Assembly (NCBI GenBank): GCA_027596075.1
Contig: JADGJC010000021.1
Coordinates: 62,001-126,000, forward strand
From: Rhizophlyctis rosea
Lineage: Eukaryota > Chytridiomycota > Chytridiomycetes > Rhizophlyctidales > Rhizophlyctidaceae
Reading direction: 5' to 3'
Length of the DNA: 64,000 bases
The notes beneath the pieces are model-generated. The model made no database searches. It was not told where the DNA came from and worked only from the letters and a program-made list of their open reading frames with translations. Below, one piece after another: positions 35,808 to 47,752 of this stretch (position 1 is the first letter of the stretch; each line of letters begins with the position of its first letter). The position numbers and the translations under genes were made by a program.

Positions 35808-36111
35808 GTTTGGAGCAACTGATGACGTCTGGTAGTGTCCGGGTTGAATCGAGGCAAGCGACAACAAGTCTAGATTAGTTTGGGAAATTTGTGTAGACCA
35901 GTTGGGGAAAGGTTGGGGGAAGACCGGGGAAGATGGAGCTGGCCGTGGCCATGGCCGTGGCCCGAGGGATGCCGGAGGGCTTGGATGTGGCACTTGGCTT
36001 GAGTTTGGCTCCATAATTGTATTATGTCAGACTCCGCGCAGCTCCCTTCCCAAGCTGACCCCTTTCTCCAACACATCTTACACTGGATCACTAGATCACC
36101 GCCCTGAGAAA
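35808..36111. other. Divergent intergenic region (SRP9 / PB1-SAM gene)
   Basis: A short shared upstream region. It contains a CCATGGCC/GGCCGTGG-rich stretch (35940-35965) and an ATG at 36025-36027 that opens a short frame and may be an upstream ORF of the PB1-SAM gene. Confidence 0.4.
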
Positions 36112-37547
36112 ATGCTCGTGAAGATTTGGCTTGAGGCAGACTGTAGGCGCTTCACTCAAGATAAGGCTGATATCACTTTCGAAGGCGTGCACGAGAAGGT
36201 ATCAGATGCATCTCTGATCATCACGCGGGGCAAAGTGCTTTTGGATAGCTTTGGATTTTGAGCTTTCTAACACCATACAACACCTGGTTAGGCTAGCAGC
36301 CTGTTCCAATTGGAGCTTGATGCGTTCATTATCAAGTACAAGGACCCCGAGGGAGACATGGTGACCGTCGCATCACCAGTGGACTTGAACGACATACGTG
36401 AGTGATGGAAAACCTACTTCGATACCATCAATCACTCAAACGTGGATGATACGCAGTTCGGAACGACTTCCCATCTGGCGAAGGAACTCTCAAACTCCAC
36501 GTGTACCCCACAGCAATGTCCGCCACTCCTCCAAGCGCGTTGGGGGCGCGACCAAGTCGACCTGGAGGAATGGTCCAAGGAGGATATGATGGTAGGCCGA
36601 CACAGGTGCTTGCGGGTCAGGATGTAAAGCTAATGACAAACCCAAAACAGAACCAGTGACGTCCTCCGAACAAACGACCCCGGATGGCGCAAAGGTGGAC
36701 CGATTCGACACACGTGTGACAGATCGCGAAGTGCTAGAGATCTTGCGCGACATCTCGTACTATATCAGTTCTCGTGGTGAGGAGGCTGATCTGTCGCGCG
36801 TAGGATTGAAAGACGAATGAACTGATCCCGCCATACATCTTCGCAGAACTTACCCCAATCAATCAATGGGTCTCTTCTACCAAGTCCTTGATAAGTAAGC
36901 CTTCTCCAACAGCTAAGAACTTCTTCAGCCATTTCTGACCCCACATCAGCCCCCGCAACAGCCCGCGTCCTGCCCCCTTCCAAAAATCAACGCTTCTCCC
37001 GCATCACCCGCAGCACCTCATCCACGTCTTCCCTCCAAAATTCACAATCCAGCCATCAATCGCACGCATCCCGACCAGGAAGCGCCGACTCATCAGCCCT
37101 TATGGAAGATGTGTGGACGACATGGACCACTCAGGATGTTTGCAACTGGTTGCGGAGCGGCGGGTTTGGTGATGTGGTGGAGTCGTTTGAAGGTCAGTAC
37201 CGACGCGATTGTCACCAATCCATATAGGAATTGCTAACATGGGTTTGCGATCAGAACACGATGTTACTGGCAAGGGTTTGGCAGCACTCAGTAATGACAC
37301 TCTGAAGGATTTGGTATGTTGAGCCTAATCCTCATTCCTCTCTCCACTCTATTCATACCTGACACCCACTCGTTCACAGGGTATCACATCCACAGCAAAG
37401 AGGATCAAAATCATGTCCGCCATCCAAGAGCTCAAAACTTGTTCCGCAGCATTCTACGCATCGCCCGACATGAATTTGAACCTCGAAGCGCTGGCTTTGG
37501 ACGACTCTTCACAGACAAAACCGTCCGGGATGGTTGCGGCAGAGTAG
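36112..37547 (+). CDS. PB1 and SAM domain adaptor protein
   Basis: Eight or so short exons. The N-terminal PB1 domain reads MLVKIWLEADCRRFTQDKAD with the conserved Lys of a type II PB1, then FEGVHEK joined to ASSLFQLELDAFIIKYKDPEGD (OPCA-like acidic motif), VTVASPVDLNDI and a closing strand GTLKLHVYP. A linker with LEILRDISYYISSRE and a Ser-rich stretch follows. A C-terminal SAM domain then reads WTTQDVCNWLRSGGFGDVVE, EEHDVTGKGLAALSNDTL and LGITSTAKRIKIMSAIQEL. No kinase or other catalytic domain follows. The order resembles scaffolds of MAP-kinase or polarity pathways, such as Ste50 with its SAM plus an RA domain, but with PB1 in place of RA. A signalling adaptor role is inferred. Confidence 0.82.
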
Positions 37548-37920
37548 ATCGAATTCTCGCAAATATGTCAGCGTCTGCACTGAAAAACAAAATGGCTCGC
37601 GCCTAATCTTACGCAAACCAAAGCCGTCCCAAAATGTCTTGACCCTTCCATCACCAGGACCGAAAACAAAAATAGCAAATGATAAACACCTTCCAGATAA
37701 ATATTACGTGCATCTAAAAGACGTGGACTAAGATCCAAAACAAATGATTAAATGCTGATGAAAGAAAAAATCTATCTATGGAATCGAACGAAAAGAAAAA
37801 GGGGAAAAAAAAGAAAAGGCTAAAAACAATGTTTCCTAAACTCCCATTAGTGGCTTACACGCCCCCCATCACAGCCTCCCCATCATCATACCACCTCCTA
37901 TAAGCGATCATAAACTACCC
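37548..37920. other. Convergent intergenic region (PB1-SAM / AGC carrier)
   Basis: 3' flanks of two convergent genes, with a purine-rich A/G stretch at about 37760-37825. No gene was recognised. Confidence 0.4.
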
Positions 37921-40492
37921 CTACTTCTGCCTAGGCAAAGGCGGCGTCAACCCCTTATACAAGTCCGGCGACAAATCATTCAAAACCCTCAACGCATTCC
38001 TCCTCCCCAAATCCCTCAAATCCTCCGCCGTCAAAGGTCTCGCCACCCTTCCCTCCCCACCACTCCCACCAACACTACTAGCCGGCAACCCAGCCGCCGG
38101 CGCCGAATCCTTCGGATGATCTCCAAAATCGACCGGAAGCACCCGATGCAAGAACTCATACGCCGCTAGCGTGACACCAAACTGCGGTGATGATCGGAAG
38201 ATACGTGCCACGCCGCCCTTGAAGAAGGCGCGGGGTCCTTCTTCTTTTAGGATTTTGCGGAATGCGTCGCCGATGCCGCTGTAGGTTGTTTCGCCTTTGC
38301 GGGCGGCGACTTGGAGACGGGTTTTGATTACGTCGGCGGGGGTGACGAGGTAGGCTGCGGGCATGCCGGCGATGGCGCCGGCTGTTAAGAGCTGTTGTCA
38401 TGTTGCAAAACGAATTTGAAAATTGTCAGCTTCATACTCGCATGCCAAACACCCCGCATCCACCCCAGAAAACAACATCCAACAACAACAAACCTCCAAA
38501 GCATTCAACTTTTTCCCATCCTTCCCCTCATGGAACAACCCCGTCTTCAAATGCGCATACGTCGGGAAGTAAATACCAGAGAAGGGAATGTCTCGCAAAA
38601 GACATGCACCAACACCCTTGTACAGTCCAAGCAACCCAAGCTGTCGCACGATGGTGATGGCACTTGCTTTAGGTGTTGAGGCGTCTAGGGCCGCTTTTGC
38701 TGCTTCTCCTTGCACTATACGACATCCACGATCAGTATTGTTCGTTCAACCAGGGACGATGCAGACCATGAGATTCGTTGCACCCACCTTGCAACCGAAT
38801 CTTAACAATCTCCAAAGGATTAGTAAACAAAACTTGACTTCCACCCGCCGTACACCCAGCCAATATCTCCGCCCACAATGGAATCTCGCCAGTCTTTGGA
38901 TCCCGCGTTTTGCTCCGGACCAAATCGTTCATGGTCAACTTGATAGCTTTTTCCGGCGCCACTGTTTTCATGTAATGTTCACCAGACGTAAGTTCAAACG
39001 ATGCTTCAAACATGAGTGATATGCAAATCAAGACATAGATCATATCTTCTCACCTCCAACAAGTTGTGGAATCAACCCAGAGTATAACCCCATCACACCC
39101 TCATTCCGGATAACCTTCTGGAAACAATCCCAGCTGTTTTTGTACAACACTTGACCGACAACTTTGGACCGCTGGTTCTGCATACGCGTTTTTACCAAGT
39201 CTGTTCAATGATGGAACACAGTGTTAGGTGGCCCCGTCCGGTTTCTCACAAGACCGCCAACAGAATGACATACCAATGGGATACACGACAGTAGCTCCGA
39301 TAGCACCAGCAACCGATCCGAGTGCAAAATTATACATGCTCTTCAAGGTTTCCATCGCTGCCGACAGCTTCACCGCCTCAGTATGTGGGATCTCAACCGA
39401 TGGTACTGCCCCACCAGCGACCACAAGGCCCTTCGTCCCCACCGGTGCCTCCGGCGTCAGTACCGCCTTTGTCGCCGACCATGTGGGATCAAACAACCGC
39501 TCAAAAGATTCAACTTTCACCCTATCCGTCCCCGCATCCTCCCCACGGCTAGCTAAATGGAAAACAACGTCCACTTCCATGGGCGTCAGCACATTAAACC
39601 TAAGAAGGGCGGCGGCGGCGGCCTGGAAGTCCCGTTTGGATATCCGTCCGTCGGAGGTGGTGGTAGCGGCGTTTCGTACAATCCGTTCAATCATGTCCAT
39701 TTCGCGGATAACGTTATGGCAGGCCCTGACGTTTGCGAAGGAGATGCCTTCTCCCGGGTATAACTCGCTAAGGGTGGGCAGACTATCTACTACGTAGGGA
39801 CTAAGTTTGTGTCGGGCAACGTGGAGCATGATGGTTTTGAATGCGTCGGGGGTGATGGTGCCGGTTTGTTTGGGGTCAAAGTATTTGAACTCTTGCTTTA
39901 GCCGCTCAGCTTGGAAGCCCTTCAACAGCTGCGCAAACTCCTCATAGGAGATCTCCTTCTTTGGCGACTTGGCGCCAGTGAAGAGTTTCACCCATTCGGA
40001 GTTGAGATCCAGTGGAGGTGCATCGCGGTCCTGGCTCTGAATGATCTTCTTGATGTTCTCCATGCTGACTTTGCCGTCGTTGTTTTCGTCCAAAACTCGG
40101 AAAGCAATCTCAAATTCGGCATCTGGCCGCGTCAGCAGAGACTCGAACGCGTACCAATCTTCCAGTGAGATGAGACCACGTCCATGTCGGTCTGCTACGC
40201 GGAATAGAATGGAGTATCTGTCCTTTTCAACCTGCGGAAGTGGCTTTCACAACTCAGTTCCCGGAAATAACCATAATGTTTTAATTCGTAGATGCCTCAC
40301 CTGATAGAACTCCTTGCTGGGTGCGACAGCTGCGATGAAGTCATCGACGCTCATGAAGCGGTGTTCGATGCCATCAATAGACTGCTTCACTGACGCGTGG
40401 TGCTCAAAAACCTCTGTATACCGGACCCGTTCCGCCTCCTCGAGTATTGGACTTGGACAGGGCGGAGCCGGCGTTGAAGCGGACGAACCCAT
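37921..40492 (-). CDS. AGC1: Mitochondrial Ca2+-binding aspartate/glutamate carrier (aralar/citrin type)
   Basis: An inner-membrane antiporter of the malate-aspartate shuttle. The N-terminal half holds EF-hand pairs: [31 protein letters not shown] and [14 protein letters not shown]. These regulate transport by cytosolic-side Ca2+. The C-terminal half is a SLC25 carrier with three repeats. Their signatures are [27 protein letters not shown] and [19 protein letters not shown], with [15 protein letters not shown] and [16 protein letters not shown] between them. A linker helix precedes the carrier. The C-terminal tail continues past the last helix ([16 protein letters not shown]). Yeast Agc1 lacks working EF-hands; this copy looks like the animal type. 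Several introns interrupt it. Confidence 0.93.
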
Positions 40493-41593
40493 CTTGTTTC
40501 ACACTACGAGTGTGATTTGAATAAGGACGTCATGAAAAGGCGCGTTAACTCCTGGTCCTTCATGAATGTGCTTAAAGTTTCGGAACAAAAAAGCACCTTC
40601 ACTTACCACAACAGGGAAGATGGAGATCCAAGTTTTGGGCCTGAACGCTTCAGCACTTGTTGCGGCTGGGGATTGGAAGTTGTGCGAGAGTAGATCAGCA
40701 GGAATACAGCCCGCCGAGAGAGTGATGAGGTAGACCCTATGAATTAGCAGCCAGAAGAGGTTCTGAGAGTGTTACAAGAGGCCAGGGTTCCTATTGAAGG
40801 ATACATGGATACAATACACACACACCCAATGTGGGATAGGGCGATCTTCTCGAATGTGAGCAGCCGGAGACTGGAGTGCACTGTGCGTGGGGACTCTGGG
40901 GAGGAGAGAGATGGTGGTACAGGTTCGGCTTCCTTACCGAAAACCCATGTGATGGAGAGAGGTGGGTCACCGTGGGTGTGAGGAGAAAAGACGGGGGCCC
41001 GCGGCGGGGGCGCGCGGCGGGGGGAATCCGAAATGGAAAAGGACCTTTTTGGGCCCGTGGAGTCAAGCCACAGCCCAATGGGAGGGCCCAGGGCCATGGG
41101 TACATTGGGTAGGGCTCAAAACACAAGTGATCTGGAAGGGTCCCACAGTCCCCCAGGAATGAGGAAAGTTGGTGGCGTCATATTCACAGATCTAAGATCT
41201 TGGCCAAATCGGTCTTATCATCGATAACATGGCTACTGTATAGCTGTACAGCTATTGAAGAAAATTTCAATGTCTTTGTCATGATTGCGTAACAGGCACG
41301 TGATTCCATCATATTCGGAGGTTCCCACCTTCTCCTGCCTATCAGCTTCCAGATCAAAGTTGCTCGCAAGGAAAACAAACTGAAGCACACCCAGACCGCA
41401 GCCACGACTTTCCATCTTCTTTTCGCATTCCCACGTTCTATTGTTGGGCGGCAGAGACAAGGTGCGTTGTTTCACACCCCCCAGAGCGTGTCAAGTAATT
41501 GATAGTCTTATATAAACTGTAGGGGACGTCTAGGTCCGGGGAGGGGTGGACACCATCACGACACCGATCTGACAACCTGCTGTCAAATTGACA
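40493..41593. other. Divergent intergenic region with a GC-rich island
   Basis: A 1.1-kb region between AGC1 and the coiled-coil gene. A GC-rich island runs at about 40990-41110 with GGGCCC words and a C/G-run. No frame here looks like a gene; a TATA-like site near the right end is listed separately. Confidence 0.45.
41511..41516 (+). promoter_or_regulatory. Probable TATA box of the coiled-coil gene
   Basis: TATAAA, within TTATATAAACTG, lies 78 nt upstream of the ATG at 41594. Confidence 0.45.
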
Positions 41594-43021
41594 ATGACGT
41601 CAACTGGGCATCCACCTTCCACCACGCCGGCTCCAAGCGGCCTGGAACAAACTTTGACGCAAGCAACTCCACCACTACCAATGCCACTTGGGGACGCTTT
41701 ACTTGGCGTATCGTCAATGCTAGTCATGAACAGCGAACTATCGAAGAAACAGGAAAAGCTCAAATCTCTCAAACGCGCCGTCGACAACCACGAAAAAACT
41801 CGTAGCCGCGTTCCTTTCCCATCCGCTCACTCGCTCGCACGGGGTGGACTTGTAAATACAACTCACTTGGCAAACCTCGAAAGGGACCGCAGATTCATCA
41901 AAGATACCATGAGAAACAAACATCGCAATGTCGCGAAGCGGCTCATGACTGCCGCGATCCATACTCGCGATGACGTTCTAACCAATGCAATTGCACAAGC
42001 CGACGCTTCCATATCCGACAGGCTCAAACCCTTGGAGAACCTTCTTGCCGAATGCAAAGCTCAATCGGCAACACTCTCGCAAACGATCAAAGAAACCTCC
42101 GATCAATATCTCGACCCCTCCCCGGCATCACCAAGACAGAACTCATCCCTATCCCAATCAGGCTTTGCACAAGATCTGCGCGAAAATTTTGAAAAAGAAC
42201 TAGAAGGCTTAGTAGATGAGAGCACATCCATAGAAGATCAAGCCAATATGTTCGCCCAATTCGAAGCTGCTGAGCGCAATCGTCTATCAAATCATGTCGA
42301 ACCATCCCTGAACCATCTGCATTCCACAATATCGCACCTCCAAACCGAAGCGGCCGATGTGTCTGCACAATGGGAAGAACTGGAACGCAACACCGCCTAC
42401 ATGGACGAGTTGACGGATATGGGAACGGACTTGGAGGGGATCAGATCTTGGGTGAAGGGGTGGCCGCATGTCAAGGGAGAATTTGAGGAGCGCATTGATC
42501 GGAAAGAAGAAATGGAAATGACGGTGGAACGGACGGAGAAGCTATATCATGGGGTGTTGGGTGGGTCTTGGCGGGCCATTTTGGACGGATATGGGGCGGG
42601 GGTAGAAGGTGCGGATGGAACGGCGGGAGGGGCAGAGGGAGGAGGAATGTCGCTCTTGGACTTCCTAACGGATTCAACGGAAAAAGCGGGAAGTACGGCG
42701 GCTCACAAGGTACTGAACGAACTGCGGACGGAGGCTCAACAGACGGGGAAAACGGTCCTGTTCGAAGCGGGCCAACGGTGGTTGAAAGCTAACCCGGAAT
42801 GGGCGAAAGAGGTGCAGTCGTTATTTGATGGCTATGACGAGGTAGTGGCGATGTTAGATCAGGTGGATCGGCCATTGGTGGGTGAACAAGATGGAAGGGC
42901 GGATGAGAGGGGAGTCTGCATAGGGTCGGAAACAGCGTTGGAGCCACCGGAAGCTGCATCCTTAGTCGATGAATTGGCACCCGCGCACAAAAAGGCTCGA
43001 ATACACCCACCAAGTGAATGA
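41594..43021 (+). CDS. Uncharacterised coiled-coil protein, intronless
   Basis: A single exon of about 475 residues beginning MTSTGHPPSTTPAPSG. It is mostly alpha-helical with several predicted coiled-coil stretches, e.g. SELSKKQEKLKSLKRAVDNH, LKPLENLLAECKAQSATLSQ and DLRENFEKELEGLVDESTSI, then ISHLQTEAADVSAQWEEL. It has a Gly-rich hinge (GAGVEGADGTAGGAEGGGMS) and a helix-rich end (HKVLNELRTEAQQTGK), with a basic final segment PAHKKARIHPPSE. No recognisable domain. A structural or cytoskeletal role is possible but not shown. Upstream TATA and in-frame coding across the whole length support a real gene. Confidence 0.75.
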   Translation: MTSTGHPPSTTPAPSGLEQTLTQATPPLPMPLGDALLGVSSMLVMNSELSKKQEKLKSLKRAVDNHEKTRSRVPFPSAHSLARGGLVNTTHLANLERDRRFIKDTMRNKHRNVAKRLMTAAIHTRDDVLTNAIAQADASISDRLKPLENLLAECKAQSATLSQTIKETSDQYLDPSPASPRQNSSLSQSGFAQDLRENFEKELEGLVDESTSIEDQANMFAQFEAAERNRLSNHVEPSLNHLHSTISHLQTEAADVSAQWEELERNTAYMDELTDMGTDLEGIRSWVKGWPHVKGEFEERIDRKEEMEMTVERTEKLYHGVLGGSWRAILDGYGAGVEGADGTAGGAEGGGMSLLDFLTDSTEKAGSTAAHKVLNELRTEAQQTGKTVLFEAGQRWLKANPEWAKEVQSLFDGYDEVVAMLDQVDRPLVGEQDGRADERGVCIGSETALEPPEAASLVDELAPAHKKARIHPPSE

Positions 43022-43359
43022 GGGGGTGCACCAAGTTTGCTACGAATACTGTTGTATTGGTCGGGTGCAGCATTGTAGAATCGGAAAAATGTAAAACAGT
43101 ATGTTTCTTGATTCTTGTGCATGAAACCTCTTGGTCGGTACAAAAATAACATCGGACTCTAACACTATAAGTTACAATGGAGAAAGGGAACACAGAAGCA
43201 GTCTCCGCTATCTACCCTATGGTATACCCAAAATTCTTTTTCCCGAACGGTAAACCACCTCCCACCCGCCTCTTCACCGTCCTCCCAATCTCCGAAACCC
43301 GCCATTCACTTCCCGACCCAATCTCCTACCTCCACCCGCCCCTTTCGAACCCGCCCAAA
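43022..43359. other. Convergent intergenic region (coiled-coil / LMBR1)
   Basis: 3' flanks; a short open frame on the plus strand (43177-43590) overlaps the LMBR1 3' end and is judged non-coding. No other element was seen. Confidence 0.4.
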
Positions 43360-45607
43360 TCACCACTGAAGCAACTTATTCTCCCTCTGCTTCTTATACG
43401 GCGAGTAGATGTTAAATACGCACGTGAGGACGGCGAAACCCAATATTGCAAATATGAAGGCGTCGTAGCCGTATTGTATTCCTTTCAGGTTTTGGATTTG
43501 GACGCCAAAGATTGCTATGAGGAAGGGGGGGGAGAGGTTAGTGTGTTTGCTTTGATGAGGGTTTTTGGTCCGCATGTGCATGTCCCCTAAAAAGGCTTGT
43601 GTTGCTGACGACCAGTTCCTTTTGGCGAATGTTCTGAAACTGATGCGCCGAACTCTCCTCTCGCAGCTGGACGCCGACCACTCCCACCCGCCAAACATAC
43701 AAAATCGAAGAATGACTGGGGTCGGAAAAGGGATAAGAATACTAAACATAGCAACTCACATTGATTTGATGTGTACTTTGCAAATTTGGCGAAGGAGAGA
43801 GTGCAGAATTGCGCTACGGAGATGGAACATAGGAGAATGATACCCATGTTGAAGACCAGGGAGCTCATCATTGTTTCGCCGATTCTGTAAAGTGGGAAAA
43901 CGTAGTATGTGAGCTGCAGCGTCACGATGTGAAGTTCCATCACGAAAACACACCAGCCCCCCGACATGGTCCACTGCTTCAAGAATCACCCCACCATCCA
44001 AACCAACAACCCCAACTCACCTCATAGGATGCAACGTAATAAAAAAAATCCTCATCCCCAACTTCGCCGTCCCCTTCACAACACACCCCAACAAATAAAA
44101 CGCAAAAAGCGCATAAAACGCCGTCCCCAAAAAAGGAACCTTATTCACCGCAATAAAAAAATCATTCAAGAACGGATTCAGAGGGTTCACATGAAGCGCT
44201 GTCGGGATCAGGTATATCGCTATATGGATGATCCAAAACAGACTCAACACGCCTCCAATCAATCCCAGAATCATTTTAACAAGTTGCCAGAGGAAGTTAC
44301 CGCCTTGGTTGCGGTATGCGTCTTCCAAGCGGCGGTAGTGGTATTCGAGGATGAGGACGTCTTTGCGGAATTCGTTTTCGCGGCGTTTGATGGTGCGGTA
44401 GCGTTTGCCGAAGTTTCCGGAGCGGGAGGCTTCGCGGAGTTGTTGGTTGAGGGTTGTGCCGGCTTCCATGAGGAGTTGGGCTTGGGAGCCGATTACTTTT
44501 TTGCGTTCGGCGTATCTGTTGTTTGTGGTTCGAAATGGAATGCAGATCAGTAATGGGGTGGGGAAAGGCCCGTGCACATAAGAAATGGTAGGGAGGGAAC
44601 AATGCTATCACGGAATGCACTCACTCGGCAGCCTTGATCGGCTTTGGTCTGTTCATGAAATCTTGTACCAAATCGATGGGCAACGCGATCAACCCGACAC
44701 CTCCAAAGACTGCAAAACAGATCCATCCAGCGAACGAAACGATCGCAACGATATACACCAATGGCGACACCGATACATTCACCGTTCCCGTTGCTAGTGT
44801 GCACTGAACCATATGAATGATCGGCATGAATAGTTAGCCAGGCTTTTAGTGATCGACACATTCAAGACAGCGTATGCCGCACCCTCAATGGACCACACTC
44901 ACCGGCACAGCAACACCTCCAACCTGCGGCGCACAATAATCCGTCGTCAACGCCGTATCATTCAAAAACTGTCCCGTAATCTTCACCGCGCCAATCGTCG
45001 CGTACCCAATGAACCAATACAGAACACCAATCACTGCCGCCGTGAAGATCAAAATAGGAATAATCCATTTGATCGCATATGCAAGAGCTTGGCCTGTTGA
45101 TCTACAAGGGTGGTTCAAAATCCCAATGTCAATACTTATCCCATTCATGCGTGTACGATAATGAAGCAATTCCCCACCTCCGATCATCACCATCACCCTC
45201 ATCAGCACCCTCATAAAAGAACACCGTAAACGGCACCCCAACAATACTAATGACAATCGTGGCGATATAAAACGCAATATTGAGCTGCGACATAGGTATA
45301 CTGCCTTTTGCCTCAAATGTCCCGCTCTGATTCGCCACATCCAGTGGTAGGAGGAATATGTTGTATGCTGCTAGTGTTAGGCCGAGGACCTGTGGAGAGT
45401 GGTGAACATATTGATATAGCCCGTCGGGAAGTACAATGATATGTTGAGAGGATGTAGAATCCATTCGCGACGTACCACCACCACTTTAGGGAACCACGCA
45501 ACCCATTTGTCGTCCGGGTGTTGGAAGTAGACGATGAAGTAGATGGCGGCGATGATGACTAGGATGGCAAAGATCACCGAGGTGATGATGAGGACCACGT
45601 CGGCCAT
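43360..45607 (-). CDS. LMBR1-type multi-spanning membrane protein
   Basis: It starts MADVVLIITSVIFAILVIIA at 45607 (an in-frame upstream ATG exists at 45751 but adds an odd His-rich leader). There are about nine hydrophobic segments. They include LGLTLAAYNIFLLPLDVANQ, IAFYIATIVISIVGVPFTVF, KWIIPILIFTAAVIGVLYWF, VYIVAIVSFAGWICFAVFGG, VKMILGLIGGVLSLFWIIHI, FFIAVNKVPFLGTAFYALFA and FIFAILGFAVLTCVFNIYSP. The LMBR1 hallmark LPLDVAN, the acidic FFYEGADEGDGDD and a long charged cytosolic loop (YAERKKVIGSQAQLLMEAG then FRKDVLILEYHYRRLEDAYR) match LMBD1/LIMR-like proteins, implicated in lysosomal cobalamin export or lipocalin reception in animals. The function in fungi is not established. Many introns are present. 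Confidence 0.8.
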
Positions 45608-46241
45608 GGTTTGTTGTTTGGGCACCCCTTTTGGGGTGATCCTAATGTGGGTTGAGGAGTGTTTGAGGTAGACGTGTGGGAAAGTTGGGATTGCAGATAA
45701 ACTGCCAGAGATGAAGAAATGATGGTGGGAATGTGGAAGACCCTTTGCCACGGGTTGTGGCTTGTAATGCTTATGTAATCACTGTTCCTGTTGGAGTCTT
45801 CTCTTCTCCCTTTTCCACTCATAGACTTGCGCTTTCAATTCATAACACTGATCCATAGGCAGCTATTGAGGTTGCTAGATATACATAAAACGAATAGTGA
45901 CGGCAGCTTCCATTGCAGGAAGTCGTCCCCTGATCTCATCGCCTGGGCCCTTGCCTCTCCATCGACCACGCCTCGCGTCGACCCACTTCCCCCCCGTGTT
46001 CCCAATTGCCCAACTCCACAAGGATGGCGCGTTACAGTATCACAACGTGAAAGCAGCGAGATCAAGTCAACGCTGGTTTCGGTCCAGCTATGTAAACTAT
46101 ATACAAATTACCACCTAACAGTGCGATGTATCAAAACGATCTTCTCTACATAAATATGGAGCCCGGGAGGACCTACGCTTTGCACCTCCACGAGCCTGCC
46201 GTCACTTAGCGATCCCTCCCGGCTGCATCCCCGCAGTTGCT
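45608..46241. other. Intergenic region (LMBR1 upstream / eRF1 3' flank)
   Basis: A 634-nt region between two minus-strand genes. It contains only short frames without coding character and no notable repeat. Confidence 0.4.
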
Positions 46242-47752
46242 TTAATCGCTGAAGTACTCATCGTCCGAGTCGTACGAAAGCTGTTGGAAGTCCACCTTGT
46301 ACCGCAGCAGACCGCCAATCCCGCCGAATCCCTTCACGAACTGGGCGCCTTCTTGCGATCGGTTGGTGACGTATTCCAAGGTGGCACCGAAGTCTTTGTA
46401 CTTCTCCGCAAACTAAAAAACAAAACTGATTGAGAACAAGCCCTTGACGGTGCCAGCCCTTGGCAATTTCCCAATCAATCAGAAAATCCTTACCCATTCC
46501 AACAAGGGCATCTTATCTGCCGTCTCAAGATCCACCCCGCCCTCAGTGAAGAATTCCCGCATCTTCTCCTGATCCTTGTTCAAGTGCTTGATCCACTCCT
46601 CGCCAGTCTGAGGGTTCTTCAAGACGTAACGCTGAATCTCCAAATCTTCCCAAACAATCAGGGTCTCCACCGCACCCAAATCCAAAGCCTTCAGCGTGTC
46701 CTCCACCCCGAAGCAGTACTTCCCAGTGTCCTGCGAAATCTCATCGAAGTACTTCTGGATCAACTTCTTCTCCTGGATGAACTTGACGTTCTGTAGGACT
46801 TCACTGGAGAGCTCGATCGCCTGGTTGAATCCGTTCTCCCCACCATAGGACACATCCACCAACTTGATGACCTTCGCCTGCAACCGCTGGTCGAACATGT
46901 CGGATTGGGACAATTCCGTTTTGAAGTCTGCGGAACCGGCCAAGACGAGACCGGCGACATTGACTTTGTCGTTGGTGATGAAGAATTGGACGGCGAGTTC
47001 GGCAATCTTACGGACGTAGTTGTGACGCTTTTCTTCACGGAGACGGGCGAAACGCAGGGCAGATTGACCACCACGACCGTGCTTCTTCGGCAAGTCGACG
47101 GAGAGTTTGTGGATGACTTCACGTGTGTTACCGGTGAGGGTTCCGAAAAGGGATCCGTTACCGTCCATGACGATGAAACCGAACTTTTGATCGCTCTCGA
47201 GCAATTCGGACAGGGCTTCGGTGTGGAATTTGTTATCGCAAAGGTAGAGGGAGGTGTTGATGGGTTTGAATGGCTCGAAGTCAATGTTGACCTTCTTTTC
47301 CTTTCCTTCGTCGGTAAGAATGGTACCACTATACGACATGATGAGAAACTTGCACGGTTCAAGATGCTTAGGAACGAAGAGGAGAACGTACCAGTAGACG
47401 ACCAGTCCGTTGGGTGGTACTTTGTTGTACAATTTGAGCTTTTGTTGCGTGGATGTGATGGCAGCCAAGACGGACAAACGGTTGACACGAGATTTGATGT
47501 TAGAGGCGGTACCGTATTCATCAGCCAACATCTTTGCGATACGCGAGATTTGATCCTTTGGCTGTTGATAGTGAATATTAGACATTCGGGGTTTCAAGTT
47601 GACTTTGGCTGTGCTGTCGGCGGAGCACTCACCGGAATAATGAGGGAAATCATGGAAGTGCCGTTTCCTCTTGCCGCTTCCAAGCTCTTGATGAGCTTCT
47701 TGATTTTCCACATTTCCACGTTCTTATCCGCTCCGTCGTTGTGATCTCCCAT
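46242..47752 (-). CDS. SUP45: Eukaryotic peptide chain release factor 1
   Basis: It recognises all three stop codons and triggers peptide release with eRF3. Start [20 protein letters not shown] at 47752. Stop-codon reading motifs [14 protein letters not shown] (NIKS) and YLCDNKF (YxCxxxF) are intact, and the peptidyl-transfer loop is [17 protein letters not shown] (GGQ). The C-terminal eRF3-binding part runs through [13 protein letters not shown] and ends SDDEYFSD in an acidic tail. With three or four short introns removed, the length is near 435 residues, the family norm. Nothing suggests altered stop-codon usage. The gene is head to head with otubain. Confidence 0.96.

Noticed and set aside
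39228..39797. 189-codon open frame on the plus strand
   Set aside because: Antisense to the EF-hand half of the aspartate/glutamate carrier.
43177..43590. 137-codon open frame on the plus strand
   Set aside because: It overlaps the LMBR1 last exon in antisense and lies in convergent 3' flank sequence.
46905..47744. 279-codon open frame on the plus strand
   Set aside because: Exact antisense shadow of the highly conserved eRF1 coding region.
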